Assembly (NCBI GenBank): GCA_047921215.1
Contig: JBLRWO010000001.1
Location: 186,001 to 250,000, forward strand
Direction: 5' to 3'
Length of the DNA stretch: 64,000 bases
Source of the DNA: RECM01 sp047921215
GTDB taxonomy: Bacteria > Bacteroidota > Rhodothermia > Balneolales > Cyclonatronaceae
In this document: positions 25,015 to 33,185 of the stretch, one piece after another
Position numbering within the stretch: position 1 is the stretch's first letter
How the letters are laid out: every line of letters starts with the position of its first letter
The notes under the pieces: generated by a model
Database searches by the model: none
What the model was told of the DNA's origin: nothing
What the model saw: only the letters and a program-made list of their open reading frames with translations
Translations under genes and position numbers: made by a program

Positions 25015-26322
25015 ATGACCCTTACAGAAAAACTGCTTGCCCGGGCTGCGGGTAAAAAATCGGCCGATCCCGGAGATAATATCTGGGTGGATGTTGACGT
25101 ATTGCTTACCCACGACGTTTGCGGGCCACCCGCCATTGGCATCTTCAAAAAACAGTTCGGTGAGAATGCGAAAGTATGGGACAAAGACAAGCTGGTGATC
25201 ATCCCGGATCACTACATCTTTACCAAGGATACGTACGCCAACCGGAACATCGACATCCTCCGGGAATTTGCCAAAGAGCAGGATCTTCCCCACTACTACG
25301 ATGTGGGTACCGACCGGTACAAGGGCGTGTGCCATGTGGCGCTTCCCGAGGAGGGTTTCACCCGGCCGGGCGAGATTCTGTTCGGTACCGACTCCCACAC
25401 CTGTACAGCGGGTGCTTTCGGTCAGTTTGCTACAGGCATCGGAAATACGGATGCCGCATTCATCATGGGTACCGGCAAACTTTGGGTGAAAGTACCCGAA
25501 ACCATGAAATTCATATTTGAGGGCGAGATTCCATCCTATATCATGGCCAAGGATCTCATCCTGCAGATTATCGGCGACATTGGCGTTGACGGGGCCACTT
25601 ACCGTGCCATGGAATTTGCCGGCGACGGCGTGATGCGCATGGATATGGAAGGCCGGATGACGCTCACCAACATGGTGATCGAAGCCGGAGGAAAGAATGG
25701 TGTTATCGAACCCGATGAGGTAACCTACAATTACGTTCGTCAGCGCACCGACAAGGAGTTTCATCCTCTTTTTAACAGTGATGATGCGAAGTACCACAGC
25801 GTACGGGTGTTCAAATCGCAGGATCTTGAGCCGATGGTGGCCAAGCCCCACTCGCCAGACAACAAGGCAACTGTGAGCGAGGTGAAGGGCACTAAGCTGA
25901 CCCGGGCCTATATCGGATCATGTACCGGCGGTAAATTGTCCGATTTCGTGGCGGCAGCGCGTATAATCGACGGTCATCAGGTGGGTTTGGATACCTACGT
26001 TGTTCCGGCCACAACCCAGATAGCAAACGAGCTGTACACCGAAAAAGTGAACGGCCGCACACTTATCGACATCTTTGCCGGTGCGGGCTGCAAAATCGGC
26101 CGGGCATCATGTGCAGCCTGCCTCGGCGGTCCGAGCGATACCTTCGGCCGCCTTCAGTCCGACGAGATATGCATCTCTACCACGAACCGGAATTTCCCCG
26201 GCAGGATGGGATCGAAAGCAGCCCAGGTCTACCTGGCATCGCCCTACACCGTAGCGGCTTCGGCCATCACCGGAGTGATCACGGACCCACGCGACTACCT
26301 GCCCGTAGAGACCACAGCGTGA
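25015..26322 (+). CDS. leuC: 3-isopropylmalate dehydratase, large subunit
   Basis: Aconitase-family [4Fe-4S] hydro-lyase that, with LeuD, isomerises 2-isopropylmalate. It probably also acts on citramalate, since both synthases are in this operon. 435 residues, the compact HacA/archaeal-like type rather than the roughly 470-residue enterobacterial form. Visible: LFGTDSHTCTAGAFGQFATG, the cluster cysteines in IGSCTGGKLSDF and CAACLGGPSD, and the active-site TTNRNFPGRMGS. Its TGA stop is the first base triplet of repeat copy 2. The leuD gene follows after 190 bases of repeat-like sequence. Confidence 0.93.
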   Translation: MTLTEKLLARAAGKKSADPGDNIWVDVDVLLTHDVCGPPAIGIFKKQFGENAKVWDKDKLVIIPDHYIFTKDTYANRNIDILREFAKEQDLPHYYDVGTDRYKGVCHVALPEEGFTRPGEILFGTDSHTCTAGAFGQFATGIGNTDAAFIMGTGKLWVKVPETMKFIFEGEIPSYIMAKDLILQIIGDIGVDGATYRAMEFAGDGVMRMDMEGRMTLTNMVIEAGGKNGVIEPDEVTYNYVRQRTDKEFHPLFNSDDAKYHSVRVFKSQDLEPMVAKPHSPDNKATVSEVKGTKLTRAYIGSCTGGKLSDFVAAARIIDGHQVGLDTYVVPATTQIANELYTEKVNGRTLIDIFAGAGCKIGRASCAACLGGPSDTFGRLQSDEICISTTNRNFPGRMGSKAAQVYLASPYTVAASAITGVITDPRDYLPVETTA

Positions 26323-26355
26323 GTAGTGTATTGAGTATTGAGACATCAGACTTGA
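26320..26355 (+). repeat. Composite short-repeat array, copy 2 (after leuC)
   Basis: TGAGTAGTGTATTGAGTATT, then a GAGACATCAG unit and CTTGA. Both block types of the leuA copy appear, in the same order but shorter. It starts with the leuC stop codon itself. Confidence 0.8.
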
Positions 26356-26361
26356 ATCTGA

Positions 26362-26448
26362 CGGTTGGCACCAACCGGGTACCTGCGAGAGTCCGGAGTG
26401 AAACGGAGGACCTCGAAGAGTTCCCGGTACGCGGGCACCTGTGCCCGC
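26362..26448. repeat. Palindrome-rich intergenic element between leuC and leuD
   Basis: Two tight hairpins bound an 87-base element: CGGTTGG-ca-CCAACCG (26362-26377) and GCGGGCAC-ct-GTGCCCGC (26431-26448). A weaker pairing of GAGAGTCC with GGACCTC lies between. It resembles a REP/BIME-type unit inside the operon. No T run follows, so it is not a standard terminator. Confidence 0.6.
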
Positions 26449-26512
26449 AACCAACCTGAAACACCCCTTTAACCAACAGCCCTCAGGGCTTTGAATTGAC
26501 TAAAAAACATCT

Positions 26513-27064
26513 ATGAAAATCAAAGGAAAAGCATTCGTGCTTGGCAACGATATTGACACCGATCAGATCATACCGGCCCAGCACCTCGTATACAGCTTAG
26601 AAAACCCCGAGGAAAAGAAATTCTACGGCCGTTATGCCCTCTCAGGCGTACCTGATATTCAATCGGGCCTGCCAGAAGGCAACATTCCCTTTTCGCGCGA
26701 AGATGAGTTCGAATCGGACTACACCATCATCATTGCCGGATCCAATTTCGGATGCGGCTCATCCAGAGAACATGCCCCGTTTGCCCTTCAGGTGGCCGGA
26801 GCCCGTGCAGTGGTAGCCGAATCGTATGCACGCATTTTCTACCGGAATGCTGTAGACGGCGGCTTTGTGGTGCCCTATGAATCCGATGTGAAACTGAACG
26901 ACAAAATCAGAACCGGCGATGAACTGGTGATCGACCGGGAAACGGGTTTTCTCTACAATGTTACCACCGGTGATGAATTCCGGCTCCGTGATCTCGGCGA
27001 TGTGGCTGAGATTATCGATGCAGGCGGAATATTTGAATATGCACGTCTAAAGAAAATGGTCTGA
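26513..27064 (+). CDS. leuD: 3-isopropylmalate dehydratase, small subunit
   Basis: Swivelling-domain subunit that completes the LeuC active site. 183 residues, the short archaeal/HacB-like type that matches the LeuC type here. Visible: GNDIDTDQIIPAQHL and the substrate-specificity loop ending in GSNFGCGSSREHAPFAL. It ends 2 bases before leuB. The 190-base gap to leuC is the widest after the repeat spacer within the operon. Confidence 0.94.
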   Translation: MKIKGKAFVLGNDIDTDQIIPAQHLVYSLENPEEKKFYGRYALSGVPDIQSGLPEGNIPFSREDEFESDYTIIIAGSNFGCGSSREHAPFALQVAGARAVVAESYARIFYRNAVDGGFVVPYESDVKLNDKIRTGDELVIDRETGFLYNVTTGDEFRLRDLGDVAEIIDAGGIFEYARLKKMV

Positions 27065-27066
27065 CA

Positions 27067-28176
27067 ATGAAAAAAAGAATAGTAAGCCTGCCCGGTGACG
27101 GAATCGGGCCGGAAGTTAACAACCAGGCGATCCGGGTACTTAAAGCCTGCGCAGAAATCGCCGGTTTTGAGGTCGAAATAGATGAACACGACATTGGTGG
27201 CGTTTCCATAGACAAACACGGCATGCCCCTCACCGAATCTGCCATTCAGGCGTGTAAGGCAGCCGATGCCGTACTGCTCGGAGCCGTTGGCGGTCCCAAA
27301 TGGGACAACCTGGAGGGGCATCTCCGTCCGGAGTCCGGATTGCTGGGTATCCGCAAAGCCCTGGGGCTCTTTACAAATCTTAGGCCCGTCAAAGTATTTG
27401 ACGCACTCAGGGATGCATCCACACTCAAGCCAGAGGTGATTACCGGAGTGGATCTGCTGGTGGTTCGGGAACTTACCGGCGGACTTTATTTCGGTCAGCC
27501 GAAAGGACCGCGCACCATTGATGGTCGTGAGGATGTGGTCGATACGATGGCCTATACCGAGGCGGAAGTGGAACGGATCGTGCACGCCGCTTTCAGGCTG
27601 GCCGGAACCCGGCGCAAAAAGGTTACCTCTGTCGACAAGGCCAATGTTCTGGCAACATCACGCATGTGGCGGAACGTTACGGAGCGTGTGGCGGCTGACT
27701 ATCCGGACATTGAACTTGAACACATGCTGGTTGATAACTGCGCCATGCAGCTTGTTCGCAATCCGCGTCAGTTCGATGTGGTGGTTACCGAGAACATGTT
27801 CGGCGACATCCTGAGCGATGAAGCCGCCATGCTGACCGGGTCAATCGGGATGCTGCCCTCGGCCAGTCTTGGCGAAGGCGGCGGTTTGTATGAACCGGTT
27901 CACGGGTCCGCCCCCGACATCGCTGGCCAGAACAAGGCCAACCCCCTTGCGGCTATCGCTTCGGTTGGTCTGATGCTCCGCTATTCATTTGGCGAGCACG
28001 ATGTGGCCGATCTTCTCGACAAGGCCCTTGAAGGGATACTTTCCCGAGGCTGGCGTTGCGCCGACATCCCGCTTCACGCAACCGTGATACTGGGTACGGA
28101 GGAGATGGGCGACGCTGTTGTCGAAGATCTGAATGATTTTGCCAGGCTCAACAACGGAGCGAAAGAAGTCGTCTGA
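27067..28176 (+). CDS. leuB: 3-isopropylmalate dehydrogenase
   Basis: NAD-dependent oxidative decarboxylation of 3-isopropylmalate, and probably of the methylmalate analogue in the citramalate route. 369 residues, normal length. Visible: LPGDGIGPEV at the start, VGGPKWDN, the VVRELTGGLYFGQPKG loop, VDKANVL and the metal/NAD site TENMFGDILSDEAAMLTGS, then EPVHGSAPDIAGQ. It is the last gene of the operon, with a strong terminator 40 bases downstream. Confidence 0.96.
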   Translation: MKKRIVSLPGDGIGPEVNNQAIRVLKACAEIAGFEVEIDEHDIGGVSIDKHGMPLTESAIQACKAADAVLLGAVGGPKWDNLEGHLRPESGLLGIRKALGLFTNLRPVKVFDALRDASTLKPEVITGVDLLVVRELTGGLYFGQPKGPRTIDGREDVVDTMAYTEAEVERIVHAAFRLAGTRRKKVTSVDKANVLATSRMWRNVTERVAADYPDIELEHMLVDNCAMQLVRNPRQFDVVVTENMFGDILSDEAAMLTGSIGMLPSASLGEGGGLYEPVHGSAPDIAGQNKANPLAAIASVGLMLRYSFGEHDVADLLDKALEGILSRGWRCADIPLHATVILGTEEMGDAVVEDLNDFARLNNGAKEVV

Positions 28177-28215
28177 AATATCCCCATCCCCTTCGTTCAA
28201 CCCGTTCGATCAACT

Positions 28216-28265
28216 GCCGGTATTTCCGTGAATGTAATTGCGGATATACCGGCTGTTTTGTTTTT
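28216..28265 (+). terminator. Terminator of the ilv-leu operon
   Basis: GCCGGTAT (28216-28223) pairs with ATACCGGC (28246-28253). After one T-T mismatch, TCCG (28225-28228) pairs with CGGA (28241-28244). The loop is 12 bases, followed by TGTTTTGTTTTT. The remaining 230 bases to the fasciclin gene hold no recognised feature. Confidence 0.88.
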
Positions 28266-28497
28266 ACACTATTGCATCTGTTGTTCTGTTGCGGTCGAAG
28301 GTCTTTCCCGGGATTCTCCGGCTTTGAATCTCACACCGTTTCTGCCCGCTGTTATCCGTTGAGCACGAAGTGAATCGTACCAGTTCAAACTCTCCGGGGC
28401 TTCTTAAAAACATTTTAATGTTTGCGGCGAACGAAATCCTTTTCATTTCGCATTTTGCAAGTCAGCTTAACATAACAACCAACTAATCTGAACAACT

Positions 28498-29109
28498 ATG
28501 AAAAAACATGCAGGCATACTAACCATACTGTTAGCCGTATTTACATTTGTCTCCTGTGACAGTATCACCGATTCTGCCACACAGCTTGATGAATCAAGAG
28601 CTGCCAACAGGGGCAACGCAGTTTCCGAAGCTGCCAAAATCGACCGCGTTGCTTCCATCCTTGACGTCGCCGCGTCTAACCCTGATTTCTCAATTCTGGC
28701 ACAAGTCGTCGTTTTTGCCGGTCTGGATGAAGCGCTTGATGCCAATCGTCAACTCACCGTATTTGCACCCACCAACGACGCATTCGTTGCACTGCTTGGT
28801 GATCTTACCGAGATTTTTGAACTCGAAGAGCCACTGACCCTCGAAGGACTTTTGGTTGAGGGAAACACCGACCTGTTAACCAGTGTGCTGCTCTATCACG
28901 TAGCACCGGGCAGAAGATATGCCCAGTCCGTAATCTCATCGGGCCGTGTTAACACACTTCTCGAAGAATTTGCTTATGTACAGGCTAACGACGAAGATGG
29001 TTTCGAGATCGGAAACAACGGCCGTTTTGCCAACATTGTCGCAACAGATATCGCTGCTCGCAACGGTGTAATTCATGTTATAGACCGTGTATTGCTCCCA
29101 CCAATGTAA
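28498..29109 (+). CDS. Fasciclin (FAS1) domain lipoprotein
   Basis: Cell-surface or periplasmic adhesion-type protein of 203 residues. The signal ends in the lipobox TFVSC. One FAS1 domain fills about residues 55-203: VASILDVAASNPDFSILAQV, the H1-like box LTVFAPTNDAFVAL, the YHV of VLLYHVAPGR, and the H2 box NGVIHVIDRVLLPPM. Single-domain FAS1 lipoproteins are common in marine Bacteroidota-group bacteria; the ligand is unknown. It stands alone with its own terminator. Confidence 0.88.
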   Translation: MKKHAGILTILLAVFTFVSCDSITDSATQLDESRAANRGNAVSEAAKIDRVASILDVAASNPDFSILAQVVVFAGLDEALDANRQLTVFAPTNDAFVALLGDLTEIFELEEPLTLEGLLVEGNTDLLTSVLLYHVAPGRRYAQSVISSGRVNTLLEEFAYVQANDEDGFEIGNNGRFANIVATDIAARNGVIHVIDRVLLPPM

Positions 29110-29204
29110 TTGAATGATGTACATGACATCAGGTTCAGCAGCTTGGAAAATGACGAATCGAATTACCCTAAGAGACTGCTAACTAATTGTCTTTATATAA
29201 TCTT

Positions 29205-29239
29205 ACGCAACGCTCAACTCCGGGCGTTGCGTTTTTTTT
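29205..29239 (+). terminator. Terminator after the fasciclin gene
   Basis: ACGCAACGC (29205-29213) and GCGTTGCGT (29224-29232) form a perfect 9-bp stem with a 10-base loop, followed by eight T residues. Confidence 0.9.
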
Positions 29240-29367
29240 GCTCACATCTACCCTGATAGTGACAAAATTTTCCCTTGTCTTTGCCTGTTCACACAGTGTA
29301 TCACAACTGTAAACATTTTTTTACGAAATCCGGTGAACCTGAATGCAGTGCTTTCCGTTAACATTGC

Positions 29368-30510
29368 ATGTCTGCACTCATAAAATTTTTCATTTTAATC
29401 GCACTTTCAGGCTGGTGCAACAACAATTCCGGGACTTACAGCGGGAGCCGCAACACCACTGATGATCAAGTTACAGGCAAACAATTTGCTGATGATCGAT
29501 CGGACAGCATGATCACCACCCTGCCGGATGACCAGAACGCCCGGAACGGGCTGAATGCCACACTTCGGACGGATATATCAGACGATGATCTGGAACAGGC
29601 CATTCGGTCCATTCGGGAACTGTCATCCTTCATTCTGTACCGCGACGGGGATATCCTGAAAGAGATTTACGATAACAATGGATCGGCGAACAAACCATCT
29701 AATATCAAGTCGGCATCCAAAAGTATTCTGTCGGCCCTCACTGGGATTTCATTGGACCTTGGTTACATTGAAAGCATTGATGATCCTGTATCCCGGTATC
29801 TGCCCGGATATTTCGAGAGTATTGATGACTCTCTCAAAAATGGAATTACGGTAAGACATCTGCTGATGATGAATTCCGGATTGCGTTCCACGAGCTTTCG
29901 CAATTACGGCGCCTGGGTGGTTAGCCGCGACTGGGTCGGTTACGCTATCCAGGGTCCGCTGAATAACCCTCCCGGAACAACCATGACATACAGCACCGGC
30001 GACACCCATATCCTCTCGGCTGTTTTAGCGGAAGCATCCGGCTTGAGTACCAGGCAGCTGGCGGAACGGTATCTATTTGGCCCGATGAACCAGCGGATCG
30101 GAGGCTGGGACCGCGATCCCCAGGGATACTTCTTTGGCGGCAACAATATGGCCCTCAGCCCCTATGCCCTGCTCGAGTTTGGAAAACTCTATCTTAACGG
30201 CGGAAGTGTAAACGGTGTACAAATACTTGATCCTGAATGGATACAGAAATCACTTACAATCTACCAGCGCAGCATCAGCTTTAACAGCCGGCGGCACGAT
30301 TACGGGTACCTTTGGTGGTACAACACCTTTGCCGGCCATGAGGTCTGGTTTGCATGGGGCTACGGCGGTCAATACCTGTTCCTGATCCCCGAACTTAATG
30401 CAGCCGTAGTGCTCACAGGAAATCCCGACACCCGTTCCAGGGGCATGAACAATCGTATTTATTCCATCCTGGAAACCAGCATCATACCCTATCTGGCTTC
30501 TTCAGACTAA
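29368..30510 (+). CDS. Serine hydrolase of the class C beta-lactamase / DD-peptidase family
   Basis: 380 residues with an N-terminal hydrophobic signal (FFILIALSGWC; the Cys context is poor for a lipobox, so simple secretion is as likely). Residues about 75-375 form the beta-lactamase-like fold. The SxxK nucleophile motif is SASK in NIKSASKSILSAL. The second motif is Tyr-Ser in MTYSTGDTHILSAVLAEASG, and the third strand reads WGYGGQ in place of KTG/HTG. This pattern is typical of the broad 6-aminohexanoate hydrolase/esterase-like branch. The substrate is unknown; antibiotic resistance is not implied. Confidence 0.82.
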   Translation: MSALIKFFILIALSGWCNNNSGTYSGSRNTTDDQVTGKQFADDRSDSMITTLPDDQNARNGLNATLRTDISDDDLEQAIRSIRELSSFILYRDGDILKEIYDNNGSANKPSNIKSASKSILSALTGISLDLGYIESIDDPVSRYLPGYFESIDDSLKNGITVRHLLMMNSGLRSTSFRNYGAWVVSRDWVGYAIQGPLNNPPGTTMTYSTGDTHILSAVLAEASGLSTRQLAERYLFGPMNQRIGGWDRDPQGYFFGGNNMALSPYALLEFGKLYLNGGSVNGVQILDPEWIQKSLTIYQRSISFNSRRHDYGYLWWYNTFAGHEVWFAWGYGGQYLFLIPELNAAVVLTGNPDTRSRGMNNRIYSILETSIIPYLASSD

Positions 30511-30606
30511 TACCGGGCCTGCCGGTAACTCAATTCACGAAGTTGTACATTCAGTGCTAACTACCGGCGGCACCATCCCCGTTTCAGCTGCCAAGTTCTG
30601 CGATTA

Positions 30607-30954
30607 TCACCGCCCTACAATCGCTGCCACCTCACGGGCAACACCAAGATTATAATCAAAGGCAAGTGTTTTATAGTTAACCAGGTCGATGATGGTACCG
30701 ATAAAACACAGACCTGCTGTAAACAGGTACAACAGACCCATCCCGATCTGGCCCAGCAGGAAACGCTGAACACCGGCAATAACAAAGAACCCAAGGAGTG
30801 TGGTAAGCAGAATAAGCATCGGATCCTTGCGGCGTGTCAGATAAACGTTGGTAAAGCGACGGGCGGTTTCGTCATCCATATCATTGATTATGGCCTGAAC
30901 ATTGACCATTTCCTCGCCCTCGAGCTGAGGCATCAGATCGTTTACATTTGGCAT
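30607..30954 (-). CDS. TM2-domain membrane protein
   Basis: 115 residues. A soluble N-terminal helix region of about 45 residues is followed by two hydrophobic spans around GFFVIAGVQRFLLGQIGMGLLYLF and GTIIDLV, the TM2 domain pattern. The function in bacteria is unknown. It lies 17 bases downstream of the DUF2752 gene and is probably co-transcribed; the two families are often neighbours in Bacteroidota. It is convergent with the serine hydrolase gene (96 bases). Confidence 0.82.
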   Translation of the reverse strand: MPNVNDLMPQLEGEEMVNVQAIINDMDDETARRFTNVYLTRRKDPMLILLTTLLGFFVIAGVQRFLLGQIGMGLLYLFTAGLCFIGTIIDLVNYKTLAFDYNLGVAREVAAIVGR

Positions 30955-30971
30955 ATTATTTTTCTCCGTTT

Positions 30972-31331
30972 TTATTGGTTGGGTCTGTTAAAAATATACC
31001 GGTTCAATCCCTGGCCGGCGGCCGTATGACTGCCATGATTCGCATTACTGGCCAGGTTTACTGAAATAATCCTGTATCCGATAATCATCAGGGCCGGAAT
31101 GCCGAACCAGTGAGCCTGCAGTGATGCGGCAACATTTCCGTGCATCAGATGGGCCATGGAGCGTCCGATACCACAGCCGGGGCACCAGGTAATACCTATA
31201 TGATGGAAAATGCAGAGCGTTATCCCCTCATCTCCCGCCGGATAGGTGAACCATAGCGCTATGAGCGCGACCGTCCAGATTGCGGGCTCACTAAAGTGCA
31301 TCAGCTTGTAAGAAAATAACGTCTTATACAT
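30972..31331 (-). CDS. DUF2752 membrane protein
   Basis: 119 residues. The family signature is clear: ITWCPGCGIGRSMAHLMHGNVAASLQAHW, read in parts, with a CPGCG motif between hydrophobic segments. Function unknown; the CxxC may bind metal or be redox-active. The C-terminus (GSHTAAGQGLNRYIFNRPNQ) is polar. It is the first gene of a two-gene unit with the TM2 gene, with a candidate promoter about 100 bases upstream. Confidence 0.82.
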   Translation of the reverse strand: MYKTLFSYKLMHFSEPAIWTVALIALWFTYPAGDEGITLCIFHHIGITWCPGCGIGRSMAHLMHGNVAASLQAHWFGIPALMIIGYRIISVNLASNANHGSHTAAGQGLNRYIFNRPNQ

Positions 31332-31432
31332 TTCCTGAACAGATTCTTTATACCTGCCTGATGATTAAACATTGTGATTGCATATCATATTTGTAGCCGT
31401 TACATACCAGTACCCGTTACTACGTGATGCAA

Positions 31433-31463
31433 CAAAGTTAATGTTTCACAGCAAAGAATCAAT
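31433..31463 (-). promoter_or_regulatory. Candidate promoter of the DUF2752-TM2 unit
   Basis: On the minus strand: ATTG (31463-31460), 19 bases, TAACTTTG (31440-31433). The second box is an exact TAnnTTTG, and the first is one base off TTTG. The start codon is about 100 bases downstream. Confidence 0.45.
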
Positions 31464-31544
31464 TAGCCGGCTATCGATGCCTGAACAACTGAAGTACAAT
31501 TACTTTCGCAGTAGATTCATACCCACAAGCACGATTACTCTAAT

Positions 31545-32810
31545 CTACGCAACCACCGGTTCGGCAGATTCCGCTTCCTGAAACATCGCTTCACGTTGCG
31601 CTACGGTGTTCAACCATGTAATTCCGATTATCACAAGAATAATGGCAAACAACACAATAGTCTGGTTGATGTTCAGGATGTTGAATTCGAGCAGGAGCGC
31701 AGCGATGACCACCGAAACCGATTCGCATACGGTAAGATAGAGCCACTCTGAACTGAAAATCCGGCCCCGATAGTTGTCGGGGGCACGCTTCTGGATCAGT
31801 ACTGTGCTCATTACCCAATTGGCCCCCGATCCGCAGTGGGCAATAAAGACGAACACGAGCATCACCCCAAGACTGGCCGTTAAACCTACAACCACATAGG
31901 CGGCCCCGGCGGTGATCATGGCAAAACCGGTTGCACGTATCCAGTTACGCTCATCCTTAAAGAAACGGCGTATCATGATCGGGCCCACGGCCGTGCCAAG
32001 GCCCCGGCTGGAGTAGAGCAGTCCGATACCCACACTCCCCATAAGCAATACCTCTTCCGACAGCAGGATGAGCAGATAGACCAGTCCACCCAGCATGATA
32101 GAGAAAGATCCCTTGGCCAGCGACGGGCGCAGAATATGGGGACTGTTAACCAGGAAAATCAGACCGTCTTTAATGCCCCTGAACGGATTTGACAGACTCG
32201 CAATCTGTTCAGCATCGCGCACGTGCGGAATTACCGCTTTCCAGATATACCAGGCCGAGAGCACATAGGTAACAGCATTGGTCAGAAAGACCACATCGCG
32301 GCCCAGCCAGGCCGTGGCCAGACCGCCGATGCCCATTCCCATGGTAAAGATTACGCTCCAGCTCAGGTTCGACAGGATGTTGGCATAAACCAGCTCGTCG
32401 GGGGTGGTCACATTCGGGATAGATGAGGATTTGGCCGGTTCAAAAACGGCCGAGCCCATCATCTGTAAAGCGGTGAGCGCGAAAGCAACCCATAACCACT
32501 CCGGAGAACCAATAAAAAGGAAGCCTGTGACAACAGCAGCACGAAAAAGATCACACAGAATCATAAGCGTTCGACGGTCAAAACGGTCGGATACGTAGCC
32601 TGCAAGTGGAGAAAAGAGGGCAAAACTGATCATTTTAACCACAATCAGCGCTCCCAGAACAAGTTCAGAGTCTGAGAAGTCGACCACCAGGGCGTAAACT
32701 GCAAGAAGACCGAACCAGTCTCCGAAATTGGATACAACCTGGCTCAGCCAGAGTTTTCGGTAGTTGTGGTTGTACCTGACAAGGTTCAGATATGGGCGGA
32801 AGGTATGCAA
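31545..32810 (-). CDS. Major facilitator superfamily transporter (EntS/MFS_3-like)
   Basis: 421 residues with about 11-12 predicted spans. The N-terminal NYRKLWLSQVVSNFGDWFGLLAVYALV and the loop LAGYVSDRFDRRTLMILCDLFRA (a DRxxRR cytoplasmic loop between spans 2 and 3) match the MFS_3 exporter group, which includes EntS. A substrate cannot be inferred; there is no siderophore or regulator gene nearby. A repeat array lies just upstream of its start. Confidence 0.87.
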   Translation of the reverse strand: MHTFRPYLNLVRYNHNYRKLWLSQVVSNFGDWFGLLAVYALVVDFSDSELVLGALIVVKMISFALFSPLAGYVSDRFDRRTLMILCDLFRAAVVTGFLFIGSPEWLWVAFALTALQMMGSAVFEPAKSSSIPNVTTPDELVYANILSNLSWSVIFTMGMGIGGLATAWLGRDVVFLTNAVTYVLSAWYIWKAVIPHVRDAEQIASLSNPFRGIKDGLIFLVNSPHILRPSLAKGSFSIMLGGLVYLLILLSEEVLLMGSVGIGLLYSSRGLGTAVGPIMIRRFFKDERNWIRATGFAMITAGAAYVVVGLTASLGVMLVFVFIAHCGSGANWVMSTVLIQKRAPDNYRGRIFSSEWLYLTVCESVSVVIAALLLEFNILNINQTIVLFAIILVIIGITWLNTVAQREAMFQEAESAEPVVA

Positions 32811-32845
32811 GGGAGTGATTTGGGGAGTGGTTTGGGTAGCGGTGG

Positions 32846-32890
32846 TGAGTATTGGATATTAATTGTTGAGTATTGGGTATTGAGTAGCTG
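32846..32890. repeat. Composite short-repeat array, copy 3 (upstream of the MFS gene)
   Basis: TGAGTATTGGATATTAATTG, then TTGAGTATTGGGTATTGAGTA. This is the same GAGTATTG-type block as at leuA and leuC, without the ACATCAG block. The surrounding spacer (32811-33185) holds no gene I can support. Confidence 0.75.
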
Positions 32891-33185
32891 TAAGTGCCTG
32901 AATATGGTTGTGGGTTTTATTGGCGGGGAACCATGTGATCTTTTATCGGGTGACGGTTTTGGATTTTTGTGATGGGCGTGTGCTGGATTGTCCTGGTAAG
33001 TGTTGACTGAATTGATTACAAAAGATTTGTGAAAGCTACGGCTTCTAAGGTAAGGAGGGCGATGATTCGTTCCATCAGGATTTTTTAAGCGGTTTTTGCA
33101 TGCTGAAAATTTGTCGTATTCGGATTACAATAGCGATGTGTTTTTTCATGTGATGAAGAGCGCAAATGATTCCCTATTTTACGGC

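Noticed and set aside
25009..25851. 280-codon minus-strand frame opposite leuC
   Set aside because: Antisense shadow; long only because of the codon usage of leuC.
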